Assembly: GCA_963669155.1 (NCBI GenBank)
Contig: OZ022588.1
Coordinates: forward strand, 19,109,938-19,173,937
DNA length: 64,000 nt
Source of the DNA: Arbacia lixula
Taxonomy: Eukaryota > Echinodermata > Echinoidea > Arbacioida > Arbaciidae
Reading direction: 5' to 3'
Numbering within the stretch: position 1 is the stretch's first letter; the number at the start of each line of letters is the position of its first letter. The position numbers and the translations under genes were made by a program. Shown piece by piece: positions 54,001 to 64,000 of this stretch. Under the pieces are notes generated by a model, which saw only the letters and a list, made by a program, of their open reading frames with translations, was not told where the DNA came from and ran no database searches.

Positions 54001-54270
54001 GCTACATCAGGGCAAAGCTTGGACAAGATGTTGAATTGTCATTGGTAACCTCAGAAAAATGTATACTATATAAAACCAGTCCATTGAGTAATAGCAGGAA
54101 AATAAGCATTGTTTTAAAAGTTGAGGAAAATCAGATTATGTACAGTGCAGACATGTTTGAATCATTTGATAATCGTTATGGATGAATCCTCTGAGTTAAG
54201 TAAGAAGGTTCCTAATTTCCCCTCCTTTTTTTATTTCTTTTGCAGTTGACAAGAAAGAATTACAGCAATG
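41895..54270 (+). CDS. Neuronal calcium sensor (NCS-1/frequenin-like), first two coding exons
   Basis: Two exons join in frame: MGKGTSKLSAGEIKELQQCT-Y, then F-DKKELQQW. This is the N terminus of the NCS family: small EF-hand, N-myristoylated Ca2+ sensors acting at membranes (in NCS-1, PI 4-kinase and GPCR/secretion partners). Gly2 with Ser6-Lys7 fits the N-myristoylation signal. TYF.KKE.QQW corresponds to human NCS-1 TYFTEKEVQQW, and FDKKELQQW is what I recall for fission yeast Ncs1. Borders are canonical (TACT|GTAAGT; TTGCAG; AATG|GTGAGT) and phase 1 then phase 0-compatible joining gives an intact Phe and Trp codon. A tiny exon 2 is what I recall for vertebrate NCS1. The EF-hand exons (YKGF.KDCPSG onward) were searched for and not found to 64000, so the gene runs past the window with long introns. 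The exact subfamily (NCS-1 versus hippocalcin/visinin-like) cannot be settled from 29 residues. Confidence 0.78.
42000..42270. repeat. Segment paralogous to 61965-63003
   Basis: gcaaaagtcatg..., gaatcagcagtata, aacaataa, gtcgtagcttca, ctacattcat.gta and gcattgagcgcatgca words occur in the same order at 61978-62140 and, after the hAT-like insert, 62950-63003. This copy lacks the insert. Confidence 0.7.
42420..43075. repeat. Dispersed repeat S, copy 2
   Basis: Array of ggtcaagtcgcgccccactt / ggtcaactcacccaac units (42430-42590) followed by sequence collinear with 34200-34990. Shares no coding content. Confidence 0.7.
43311..43533. mobile_element. 223-bp near-perfect palindrome (fold-back MITE)
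   Basis: Outer ends acactgcagcccaaaggaat and its exact inverse; arms of about 100 bases pair almost fully around caggcta-like centre (43413-43430). Degenerate relatives occur at 43926-44005 and 51895-51941 (aaaggaatt.gcatagggaaaggg), so it is a family. TSD not seen. Confidence 0.88.
43926..44005. mobile_element. Degenerate short copy of the 43311 palindrome family
   Basis: gtacactccagctcaaagga at one end, gctgtagtgtac at the other, with the shared gcatagggaaaggg word; the central palindrome is mostly lost. Confidence 0.65.
44965..45030. repeat. (CT)n(CA)n microsatellite in the TU-like core
   Basis: C-run, then about 20 TC repeats, then about 10 AC repeats. Confidence 0.95.
45600..46100. repeat. 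Polypyrimidine tract in the TU-like core
   Basis: C/T-rich for about 500 bases with a G-run at 45733-45748; the 176-codon Ser/Phe/Leu-rich frame over it is compositional. Confidence 0.85.
46860..47224 (+). other. NCS-like intron 1, unassigned
   Basis: AT-rich; a short repeated gacagggtgtccctgtctat hairpin at 47100-47120. Nothing else. Confidence 0.5.
47225..47790. repeat. Five tandem ~120-bp units
   Basis: Each unit has ctgaaagaggcat-like (47230, 47338, 47468, 47578, 47702), gtgggaagaccat, ccatgtattcatagcacact and ctgctcaatgtaca words in order, at roughly 70-85% similarity. Confidence 0.85.
48335..48450. mobile_element. 116-bp fold-back sequence
   Basis: tacaaataatgcaca pairs with tgtgcattatttgtt, and gtgcagcgcacggta with taccgtgcgctgcac, around a short loop; arms imperfect between. 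Confidence 0.8.
48460..49448 (+). other. NCS-like intron 1, unassigned
   Basis: No exon or defined repeat seen. Confidence 0.5.
49449..49682. mobile_element. MITE family R, copy 3 (opposite orientation)
   Basis: gatagaccatgtttgttatg at left, catgaaaacggtcca at right; inside, ccccaaagcttgtc..gaggtttgtctgg and agtagcaacaacta match family R in reverse. Confidence 0.7.
50013..50235. mobile_element. MITE family R, copy 4
   Basis: ctaatagaccattctgaaaa and cattacgaaaacagcat ends; internal aggcttgtttgaggtttgtc and agtagcaacacc shared with copy 3. Confidence 0.7.
50690..51040. repeat. Purine-rich (GAGA) tract with poly-G
   Basis: GA-rich plus strand with an 18-base G run near 50930 and (GA)n at 51000-51030; open frames on both strands are artefacts. 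Confidence 0.85.
51394..51859. mobile_element. TTAA-flanked MITE, 466 bp
   Basis: TTAA at 51390-51393 and 51860-51863. TIR AGGTAGTGTACCC at left and AGGTAGTGCATCC inward from the right. A 99-codon plus-strand open frame (51536-51835) lies inside but resembles nothing I know. A related end (aaggtagtgtagccctt) is seen at about 55364. Confidence 0.8.
51895..51941. mobile_element. Half copy of the 43311 palindrome family
   Basis: cttccctttccctttcccta, tgcaaattcctttgagctgt and agtgtac match the right arm of the element at 43311-43533. Confidence 0.65.
51942..53250 (+). other. NCS-like intron 1, unassigned
   Basis: No exon or clear repeat; a C-run at 52914-52923. Confidence 0.5.
54246..54270 (+). 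CDS. NCS-like coding exon 2 (25-nt microexon)
   Basis: TTTTTATTTCTTTTGCAG acceptor, 25 nt encoding (F)DKKELQQ(W), donor G|GTGAGTAA. Too short for ORF detection; identified by the frame and motif it completes with exon 1, 12.3 kb upstream. Confidence 0.78.
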
Positions 54271-54644
54271 GTGAGTAATTATGATACAATTGTCATTATT
54301 GGACACTACATGTATGTATTTTGTCTGAAGTGAGTACATACTCGAAACTATCCTCTAACCTTTTCAACTTGTTTTCTTTCTCTTTCTCTTTTGATTCTCT
54401 TGTCTTTTCACTTCATTTCATTTTATAAAACTGTATCTCTTAAAGAATACAATTGCTAAAGTATTAAAACATCAGTTTACGATATACAGAATCACACAAA
54501 CACACAAAAAAAAATACAAGAAACATACAAAAACAATAAGAGTTACATAAGAACTTGAAGATCTTGTTTATCCTTGTTCATTGCTCTCCTCTTTTTCTCC
54601 TCATATTCTCTTTTGTCTGTCAGCATCTGCTTTTTCTTGTTGAT

Positions 54645-54935
54645 AGTCCCATGCCAAATACAACACAGTGTAATGCCTATGGGACAGAGAGAGTTAACCC
54701 TCTCAGTACCTTCCACCAAGAGTCCCATGTCAAATACAACACAGTGTAATGCCTATGGGACAGAGAGAGTTAACCCTCTCAGTACCTTCCACCAAGAGTC
54801 CCATGTCAAATACAACACAGTGTAATGCCTATGGGACAGAGAGAGTTAACCCTCTCAGTACCTTCCACCAAGAGTCCCATGTCAAATACAACACAGTGTA
54901 ATGCCTACAGTACTGAGAAAGTTACTGATGGATCC
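54645..54935. repeat. 76-bp tandem repeat, about 3.8 copies
   Basis: agtcccatg-starting units at 54645, 54721, 54797 and 54873, nearly identical (acaacacagtgtaatgccta, gttaaccctctcagtacctt). About 375 bases downstream of the microexon. Confidence 0.95.
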
Positions 54936-56419
54936 TTACAATGTACATCTAATGCAGTTTCAGTGTTTTTTATTGTGAAGTGTGTGATGCATGCAGCAGG
55001 TAACTAATGAGTCTAAAGGTGATGTTCGCTCGGCATTTGAAATGCATTTATACAGTTCCACAGCAAATAAAAGCATGGCTGTTTGGCAGGCTTTTCCTTG
55101 GTACATACTATCCATGTAAACATGTAGGCTGTGGGCAAACTCATTACTGAGGTAAACTGTACATTGTATGTACATGTACTTGTCCGTGTTACACCCTGCA
55201 GTCAACTCATAAGTTGCATACAATTTGGAGTAGTATTTATTTTTTGTATTATTGCTTAATTTTCCAATATAATACTTATGAGCATTCATTAACAAAATAC
55301 ACAAAACAGGATTTAGCACAGAATTATGAAGAAGTGGTAATATCAATAATGACAGATGATGAGTAAAGGTAGTGTAGCCCTTAAGTGGGATTTTTCCCCC
55401 AAAGAACAAGTTCCTGCTGCTGTGTGCACACAGACACTTTCATGCACACGCTGAGTTCTGAAAATCCAGTACACTTTGGATGTTTATCAAGTTTGGCTCC
55501 CAGCATAAATCAAAGCATTTCTTATCAAAGTGGTGGCATTTTCCAGTGAGAAATTTACTAATTTCGTATTTGCAAATATGAATGGAAGACTAATTTACAC
55601 TAAGCAAAATCTTCTAACCATTTACACACTTGCCTAAAAAAACACCACAATTGTAATAATAAATACAATACATGTAAATGTCCACAAATTGATAAACATA
55701 CATCAAATGACTCACTGCCAGTGAGACTCTGGCTATGAAAGGAGAAGAATTAGTATGCATGCACCACATGGCTGCTAGGCCATTCAAACACATGCAGCAC
55801 ACATGAGTTATACATATGTGCAAAAAAAAATGAGCTACATGTAAGTCCCAAAAAGAAGGGGAAAAAGAAGGAAATTGGGAAGTAGTTTCCTAGCAACTTT
55901 CACTTTTTGTTGGTGATGTTAGAAACACCATCATTTTCTGCTTCCAGTGTAAATGGCCCTGGAGACATGCTTTGCTATACTGTGATCATGCCTGTAGACT
56001 GATACTGTTTACTGTGCATACATGGAGCTGCTAAAACCCCATTCATACACGCCACCTATCTGCAAAATAAATGCAATTGTAATATTATGTCTTTCTTGGT
56101 GTACCTGAACAGTATTGTTGGAGGCCCATTAGAAACTTTCTTAACTACATGCATCGGTACTAAAGCGGTAGTATCATAATTATGGTATATCAACAGGACA
56201 TACTGTACATGTACAGTACAAGGATTCTGTATTTAAGAAGTACATGGATATCCTGTATAGTCAGAAGGGGAAGCTGTGCCTGGTGATATGCTGGGAAATT
56301 CTCAGCAAACCTCAAAAGGAAGGCTTGGCACTGCTAGTGCTGATATTCACCTGTGATTCAGGACACATAGTTGCAGTTAACACTCCTAAACCACCAGACC
56401 CATAGTACTGCACAATGTA
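54936..56419 (+). other. NCS-like intron 2, unassigned
   Basis: No EF-hand exon or defined repeat seen apart from one TTAA-MITE end near 55364. Confidence 0.5.
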
Positions 56420-56654
56420 CAAGAAACCATTTTTTGTAATGTATTCACACTTTTCTTTCTTACTACGTAGTAATGTACTATGCCATTCACTGGCATCTCA
56501 TGATTAATTTTCAATGGGTAGAATGCCGTATGAATCTATTAGTTGTTGCTACTCATACAAACCTTGGACATGCTTTGGGGCTACCATTTAAGTAACATAT
56601 TGTTTGAACAGCATGGATAGAATTTGCATACATCAAGTAAATGGTCTATTAAAG
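56420..56654. mobile_element. MITE family R, copy 2
   Basis: ccattttttgtaatgtattc at left, aaatggtctatt at right; internal caatgggtagaatgc, gttgttgctactcatacaaa and gctttggggctac match copy 1. Confidence 0.7.
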
Positions 56655-57770
56655 AGTGTTGGGGAGGGACTTAAATGGAATGCTGCTCACAGGCGTGATA
56701 TAACTTTTTTCACCAACCCTCTGCCCCTCCCCTCAGTACATTTTTGCATGAGAAAAAGAGCCTCCATACAAAAGTACAATAAGTTTCCATAAAAGTTAGT
56801 TGTTCTTAAGTATATGTTCTTAAGTATATTTAAGTGTAACTTCAAACATCTAAGCATTTATTTAATTCATGGATTATATAATATGTAGCTACACAAGGGA
56901 AAAAGATGTTGAGTACACTTATCCAATACACTTCACAGGTTGATTTTATCATTTAAACTGTTGTGCACCATGGTTGAGTAAGGATGCTAAAATTTGCAAT
57001 TGAACTGAAATAACCAAAGGGGTATGGTATGATTGCGCCCTATAATGAATTTGAAGTCTATTTATAGTCTGTTGTCTATTGTCCATACAGCAGAGTATAC
57101 ATGAGCCGTGCTGCTTAGTATCTGAGTGGATAAAGCGTGCCCTTAAATACACAGGCTCAGTAAAGAATGAGTTAATAGTTGGACCTGTTGAGTGTTTACA
57201 ACTGCACCATATTCAAGTCTTACTGGAAGATGTATTCCTGGAGAAAAAAAGTATAATTTGATGTACTATGCCCCATATTCTCATCCACAAAGTGTACTCT
57301 AGTGCAATTTCTACGTACATGTACATGTACATGACACTTTAATTACATGTTATGTTATATGGACCTGCATGCAAGCCTATTGATTTTTGTTTGTGCTGCT
57401 CAACATATTCATATCACGATTTGTCACTACAGCTTTCCCGTGCACCTGCTTCTGTTTCATCACAGATTGTTTCTAGTTTGTGCATTACATCGTAATAGCC
57501 AGACAAAGCTAACATTTGACAGTGTAGAGTATACCGTACATGTACACATGTACTAGGTTTTAACAAAAACTTTTGACACTTTTGAAATATTATTAAGAAT
57601 AGGTTACAACTCAAACAATACTGAAATTTACACATCATAAAGTCAAAGTATGTCAATTTTTTTTAGAAAAGCAGGTCTTGTGACATTCTCTCACTGATGA
57701 TTCTTGAGATAATCCTTGAAATATTTTATGAGATTTTCACATTTGGACAAATTTCGACAAAGCTTACAAT
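56655..57770 (+). other. NCS-like intron 2, unassigned
   Basis: tacatgta-rich; nothing recognised. Confidence 0.5.
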
Positions 57771-57773
57771 GTT

Positions 57774-58303
57774 TCAATTTGAACCAATGGATTTGTACAT
57801 TACTCTCATTAATATCAATTTTAATGTCAATTTTAATGCTTTGTTAAAATAATCTATATCTATCATTTTCAATCCCCCTTCTTCGTACGAACTAAGTATT
57901 TGTTCCCTACTAATTTTGTTTGGTTTTCCATTCCATACAAATTGAATATTTTTTACTTTAATATTTTTCATTAGTTGAGCCAATGGACTGGGGATCGAAA
58001 GAAAAAGATGATTGAATTGTGGCAATAAAAGGGATTTAGCCACTGTAATTGTACCCAAAGCAAAGGTGTAATATTTCTCTTCGACCATGAAATCATCTGT
58101 CTTTTTCAATTAATCAAAAATCATATCGTAATTGAAATCTGGGATCTTATTAATATTCACATGAAAATCTGTACCAAGATAAGTAAAATAAGTATCCTTT
58201 ATCAAGTTTACTTCTAATTCAATGTCTAAAATTGTCTTTTTTAAGTTACCCCAAAATATAATTTGCGTCTCTTGTGAATTGAGTTTGAGTCCAGTAAATT
58301 GAG
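57774..58303 (-). mobile_element. LINE ORF2 remnant (after the RT catalytic core)
   Basis: Minus frame: FTGLKLNSQETQIIFWGNLK, later DTYFTYLGTDFHVNINK, one in-frame stop (about 58111), then ALGTITVAKSLLLPQFNHLF, VKNIQFVWNGKPNKISREQI and SYEEGGLKMIDIDYFNKALK. The order G(L)KLN..K/Q, LG..., KITV.KSL.LP...H, F.WNGKP.KI.R and GGLKM.D...F..ALK is that of L1/Tx1-like LINE ORF2 past the YADD motif. Upstream RT and endonuclease are missing. Confidence 0.8.
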
Positions 58304-58309
58304 TGAAAA

Positions 58310-61300
58310 AAAGAAATCATTGATAGTTGGATAATTTGTAATCACCTTGTAAGTTTTATGTGTAGTCTGTTGTAATTTGCAAGTACAGTATATGATTGTA
58401 TGCACTATTGTATTGACTGGGTTTGTCCAGCATCAACTGAAGATGTGAACTAATTAGGAGGGTACACACATGTACTACACTGTACATCACAGTGTACATA
58501 CAAGATGCCATGGATGCTCATATTCCTGATTGGTCTTACATGTAGGGTACCACTTGTCCATTTAATAGTCATGACATTTAACAGTCTCGGCGTAGCTCTA
58601 CAATTAAAACAATGAAAAGGGGCGTATAATTTTGAATTCCCAATGGACAAAATGCACGCATATGGAATGATGAAATGAAATCTCCAAAAATTCATCTTTG
58701 CATATCTCCGTTATTTTTTCCATCTAAATTCATGTACATTTAACTTTCACCATTGATGTAGACATATCATATCATATCATATCATATGAATTTTAAATCA
58801 ATATGACGCAGTACTGTTTTTTTAATGAATATTTTTGTGATTTGATTGAACGAGCGAAGAGGCTTTCATTTTTAATCGACACAAGTCTGCGACGGAATGA
58901 TTAACATGTTACTTGAGTTTAGTCCCCAGTCTCACTCTCCATGAGGTTTTGCGTTAGAGCAATTCAGGATTTCTGTCAAATTTTGAGCAAAGGAACCTCA
59001 GTGCAATTCATTTTTTGGAGCAGTTACTACAAATATGAAATTTAAAGCATTTTTTAAAAGCTTTTTAAATTTTGTTAGTGCTATGTAAATGTAATTATGA
59101 ATGAGAACAACTCTTTCCTGTTAACATTGAGATTTTGTATTTTGGAGTTATTTTGAGGGAGATTCTGCTAAGACACTTCACCGGCAATTTCACGGAAAAC
59201 ACGATGCGATTCAGTGGAATTAGAGTACACTGAAGAAATGCTTTCGACCGCTAATGATAGTTTTACGCTGAGACTGTTAACATGAATATAGACAGACAGA
59301 AAACACATGTGGCAGAACGTTTCTGAATGACACTAGCCAAAAGCAGTTAAATTAACTATGCTGCAGATAATGGACAAATAACATACATTTCACTTCACTA
59401 AATAAGATGGAGAACATATATCTTTTAATTCAATTTACCATGATTTGATTAGCGGAATTCCCCTCTCCCTTATATCTTTGTGAATAAGTTGTCAGGGATT
59501 TTTTGAAGATCTCTTCTAATGATATCTAATTCATTAACAGAGTTGATTGAATAAGCCTGTTAATGCTTTATTGTTCACATCAAAAAGTCGCAAATTCCTC
59601 CAGTAACATCACCATGTTGATCATGCATTCATTGTGCAATATGAGCTGCTTATTTTAAGCACTTTATGCTGCACAATACATTAAACATAACAATGGCACA
59701 TAAGTATGTAAGTCCTTAGGTGGTCAGTTGAAGTTAGCATCATATCTCTTCATTCCAATGTTTTCAACTATATTAAAAAATGCATTTATCAGTTCCAGAG
59801 TCTCTCATTTTCACCTTGGGCCTAGACATTCCTATGGCATATATTAATTTTGTCACCTATATTATTCTTCATTCATTTGCCTCAGATACTTCTTTCATCA
59901 CTGTCAAAAAATTAACAGTGAACGGGGTATTTGTTCAGCACGACAATTCTCTGATGAGAAGTGGCAAGTATGGGGGTGGTCATGAAGACCTGCCTAGAGA
60001 TTGTGCTACTTTAAGTGCAGACATTTGTCAACGTTTGACACGCATACTTCATCAGCTGTAGGTTATAGGCAATCAGAGCGAGGAGGAATCAATCTGATGC
60101 AGGATTACCCAGAAATAATTAGCATACAATGTATGGATCCACCCCTGAACTGTGAAGCATGCATTTGAATCGAATTGAACTGAATCAAATTGTGTAGGAC
60201 TTTGCTACCAAGAGGTTTGAACAATAATTGAAGATTGACAGAGGTGGAGGTGAAGAGGATGGCAACTGATGTGTGATTGAACCTGTTCATAAAGACCACA
60301 TTTTTTTCTCGCACCATCTATTGGTACATTTTCAAATATTATGGTCAGAAATCATTCTTTTGGATGGTGATTATTGTTATATCATTTTGAGGCGTTTCCT
60401 TCACATAGATTATAGAATGGAGTAAGACTGAATTAAAAAGCTTTCACTTTATGCATAACTCCTTACCTTCAAGTTGAGTGCATGGAGGGATATTGTGACT
60501 GCCCACGGATGGGGTGCCTGCTATGAATGTGACCTTGGCATTCTTCCCCATAGAGTTTCATCTCGATGTCACATGATCATTTGCAACCACATCACAGCCT
60601 CTCCATCTCCCAACAATGGCATCATCATTGTCTCCATGGTAACACTCACTGTCATCAGCCCTAGCCTTGGTGCTCCCGGAAAGGCAGCTGAGCTGATGCA
60701 GGCAACAGTAGTTTTGTGGCTGTTTCCACAAGTAGACCTAAAACTAGCAACAAAGCCGCTGTAGATTTGTCATTCTTACAGGGCTGTTTCCACAAATAGA
60801 CATAGAACTAGCACCAGAGCCATGTAGAATTGTCACTCTTACTGGGCTGTTTCCCCACGTAGACCTTGTCACAATTTAAAGCAGTTCAATTATGTCTATT
60901 TTCATTTTTTCTCTGACAAAATGTCATTCTGCATGAACTTTGCACAACAATATGATAATCTCCCCTTCATCTCTGTTCTAAACTCTTGTTCTATAAACAT
61001 GGTGTATTGCTAGGCATTCCAACCTACAGTACGTCAATTAGCCATTTTGAATGTACAATGGGGAATACATTAATGAATGTCAATAATTTCTCTGCACTTT
61101 TACACAGTAAACTCTGATGGAAAAACGCGAGTGGTAGTAGTGGTCAAGACTACTGGACCAGTGATCAACAGAATGCTGTTCTGCCATGAACATGCATGGG
61201 CCCCATTCTTATTTGATTTCAGGATACTAGAAATGAATCTCAAAATGATGAAGCCATTGACATTCAACAAAATCCACACCCTGTGATGATGGCTGAATGG

Positions 61301-61350
61301 TTCTGAATGGTCATTATGACTGCCCATAATCATGACCACTTCTACCGCTT
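58310..61350 (+). other. NCS-like intron 2, unassigned
   Basis: Includes four tandem atatc units at 58766-58790 and a partly repeated ggctgtttccac.agtagacct block (60718, 60783, 60846). No coding exon recognised. Confidence 0.5.
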
Positions 61351-61358
61351 TCCTTTAA

Positions 61359-61654
61359 AGAGATAATCCACCCTAAAATTAAGTTGGTTTCAATAAAAGC
61401 AGAAACATGAAAGAAACTGATTAGTGAATGTTTGATGAAAAGGATAAGAAAGTTATGTTGTTTAAGTTTTGATTTTGTAATGTCACGTGCGAGGTGCTAT
61501 TCATATGTTGTGTACAATTTTTTGTGAAAATTTCCATTTTCATTTCCATTTCCATTTTATACGTCAATTTTCTTTAAAAATTGTACACAACATATGAATA
61601 GCACCTCACACATGACGTCACAAAATCAACGTAACTTCAGGGTCGACTATCGCT
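61359..61654. mobile_element. TTAA-flanked MITE, 296 bp
   Basis: TTAA at 61355-61358 and 61655-61658. TIR AGAGATAATCCACCCT and, from the right, AGCGATAGTCGACCCT. Inner arms (gaggtgctattcatatgttg, tgtacaattttt) also fold back, with a TTTCCATT microsatellite centre. Resembles TTAA-inserting MITEs of piggyBac or Kolobok type; class not settled. Confidence 0.82.
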
Positions 61655-62141
61655 TTAAGTTGTGTGTGAAGAGAGAAATCGCCACTCATTTAAATGTGGT
61701 CTTGTGTAGCTTACTACATGGAAGGGGAAGTGAAGGAGAAATGATCAATGCCTTATACAGTCCTATGGGCAATTTGGTGGATGTAATTGGCCAGTGTTTA
61801 CAGTTCATTTATTCCCAGAATTCCGCTGTAGGTGTAGTACTACAATGCATTTACAGAGTATGCGCTTGGCCAGTCATTCCTCTGTGACATCCCCCTTGAA
61901 ACCAAATGAGCCCCTTTCAAGGTTGGGAGCGAGTCGTATTATCTAAAAATAAAAACTTTAAGACAGGGTTTTCCATTTGCAAAAGTCATGAAACTTGGCA
62001 GGAATCAGCAGTATACATTAACAATAACATGTATGAAATATCACAGTCATAGCTTCAGGAACATTTTTAGAAAAAGTGCAAGCTATCCATGTTAACATTT
62101 GAACCGCAGCGAGTATAGTCTACATTCATGATGGTATTGTC

Positions 62142-62949
62142 TAGGCCTGAGTCAAATCGATTATTAAGCCGGTGTTCGATCGAAGACGTCAAACTCCGAT
62201 TTCGTTTTGATGAATTCGATGCATCAATGAAATTACCAAATTGACTAGAAAACACAAAATCTTTTGTTTGATAGTCCTGTTATACACAATTATCTTCATA
62301 TTTTCACAATTTTAATTTGCTTACTTGGTTCCTACTCTCTTTTGTGAGTTTTGCAGGTAACACATCAAGAGAACGAACTGGTCGCTTGATGATCAAGCAG
62401 CTACTACATACTTGTCTTTGATTCGTTCACTACTATATACCACACTATGTATGCAACGCCACAACGAACAATTGTCCATAGACTGTGTACAACGGATAGC
62501 ATCGTGTGTTGTGAAAACCCGGAAACAGCACAGTGGCGATCGTGCATAAGACTGTGTACAAGGCGGATAGCATGATGTGATAGAGCGTCTCCGCACAAGC
62601 GATTCGGAGACCGCTGATTGGTGCATCGCGTAGATTACGTCATGACCACGTGCGTGCGGAAGTATCGATAGCGATTACGATATCGGGAAGCCGATTTACT
62701 TTGTGCACGTTGCAATAGACTCTACAGAAGGCTTGCACTGCGCATGCTTACTATATTTTCATTCATAGAGTGGCTCTTGGCAGTGGCTGGATGACGTCAT
62801 GTAATAAGCAAAATATATACGACCGCTAGCGTTCGCGCTCCGCTATCCCTTGTACACAATTTGTCAATGTGCCGTCGATGCATCGATGTTCGATCGGCGC
62901 AAAGCCTTCGAATACCGGTTTCTGAAAAAATCAATATGACTCAGGCTTA
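62142..62949. mobile_element. hAT-like MITE, 808 bp, with perfect 8-bp TSD
   Basis: GTATTGTC flanks both sides (62134-62141, 62950-62957). TIRs TAGGCCTGAGTCAAATCGAT and, from the right, TAAGCCTGAGTCATATTGAT. The 8-bp duplication and TAG/TAA start fit hAT. A related locus at 42000-42270 lacks the insert. Inside are CpG-rich sequence and a tandem pair of gactgtgtaca..cggatagcat. No transposase. Confidence 0.85.
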
Positions 62950-63009
62950 GTATTGTCCCGCTCAGCGCGCTATGCAGGCATTGCTCACATTGAATGCATG
63001 CAGGGTGAA

Positions 63010-64000
63010 GAGGACATGTGTGGACCATAGCATGGGGCTGTTTCATTCGACCAGCACAAAACCTCCTCAAAATCTTCTGATTGAGCACTATAATTTTGCC
63101 TGTAAGTTTCCAGTTCTATTATTGGGAGGGAAGTTTAAATACATATATGTACAGTATCTTTTTCCATTTCCGTGGTTTTACCAAAAAACAATTACCTGCA
63201 AAAGGGACACCCTGTCTTCTAGGGCTTGTAAATACCAACTGCAGTGAAATCTGCTTTAACCCTTACATTACTGGGCGTTGAAAACCCAACTGGATAAAAA
63301 CTACACATCTTCATGGCAGTGCTAAAATACCACCTGTTTATGAAAGCCACATTCCTTGTATTCGTATAGCAGTCACCATATACCAGTACAGGTTTCACTT
63401 TACATACCAATTGTTACTAGTATGTTGTATAATAGGAGGGAGACATAACTGGGGAAGCACATTAAAAAGGTCATTATAATGCAACCTCGGTTCTGCCCGC
63501 ACAATGTTGTCACTGTGTTCACGTTTGTGTCAGTCGTTTTGCAAAATGTCACATTTCGTCTGGGGGGATGTTGGTAGGATGTGGAAAGAACATACATGTA
63601 GAAGCCTTGTTTGTATGACAAGGGGAAGACGGCACACATAGGAAGTTGCTTTCACTGCTAACCCTTTACGTGCAAAAAAAACTAACTTCCTCTTTAATTG
63701 AGTTGTATGCATCTTATTCCAAAAAATGTCTCAACGGTGCACAAAGAGGTAGGAAAAGGGTAGAAGGTGTAGACCGAAAATACAAATCGAGAGCTTTGTT
63801 ATTTTTTACTACATATTTTACTCTCATTAACAAGTTTGACTCATGGAAGAATCAACTCAAAATGAGGTAATCATGATCTAAAAGTGTGCTTACATCCTGC
63901 AATTGTGAAAGCTGTTGATATTTTAAAATCTACCAACAAATTTGCTACATGGCGGGACAGCTGTAGTTATGCATGTATTGGACTACTGGTAGATACAAAA
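63010..64000 (+). other. NCS-like intron 2, right edge
   Basis: Nothing recognised to the window end. Confidence 0.5.

Noticed and set aside
57110-57180. tRNA-like sequence (agtatctgagtggataaagc)
   Set aside because: Superficial B-box-like words only; no cloverleaf could be drawn.
1-64000. CRISPR arrays, bacterial operons, rRNA
   Set aside because: Intron-split genes and eukaryotic transposons throughout; the tandem repeats lack the repeat-spacer pattern of CRISPR.

Overview
The window is animal nuclear DNA: AT-rich, with long introns, canonical GT-AG splice sites and many short inverted-repeat transposons. Two protein genes lie divergently. No assembly name is visible. A fold-back transposon whose arms are built of 15-bp units, with an 8-bp target duplication, resembles the TU elements described from the sea urchin Strongylocentrotus. 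Together with the frequent tacatgta words, this makes an echinoderm, probably a sea urchin, my best guess (an inference).

The left 36 kb (minus strand) is the 5' part of UBR4 (p600/BIG/Pushover), the giant N-degron E3 ubiquitin ligase. I could place 24 consecutive coding exons (256-36130). They join without a frame break into about 1,227 residues that follow remembered human UBR4 from its first residues to about residue 1,200. The rest of the gene, including the UBR box and the C-terminal ligase region, lies left of base 1. Introns hold rolling-circle (Helentron-like) elements at 1972-2783, 5307-5695, 6550-7846, 12767-13879, 20250-20540, 21728-21975 and 25846-28114, LINE remnants, a two-monomer minisatellite, and decayed tandem copies of three exon edges. 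Intron 2 also holds a broken SAP-domain gene fragment beside a 450-bp, about 99% identical tandem duplication.

The segment 36131-41894 is intergenic and holds microsatellites, a long-TIR MITE and a hAT-type zinc-finger (TTF-like) transposase fragment.

From 41895 rightwards (plus strand) starts a neuronal calcium sensor gene of the NCS-1/frequenin type. Exon 1 (myristoylation signal) is at 41895-41958 and a 25-nt exon 2 at 54246-54270. No further exon was found before 64000. Its introns hold the TU-like element (44437-46847), TTAA-flanked MITEs, a hAT-like MITE with perfect 8-bp TSDs (62142-62949), palindromes, tandem repeats and a LINE RT-region remnant. I saw no rRNA, tRNA or CRISPR. Nothing in the sequence links the two genes functionally beyond proximity.
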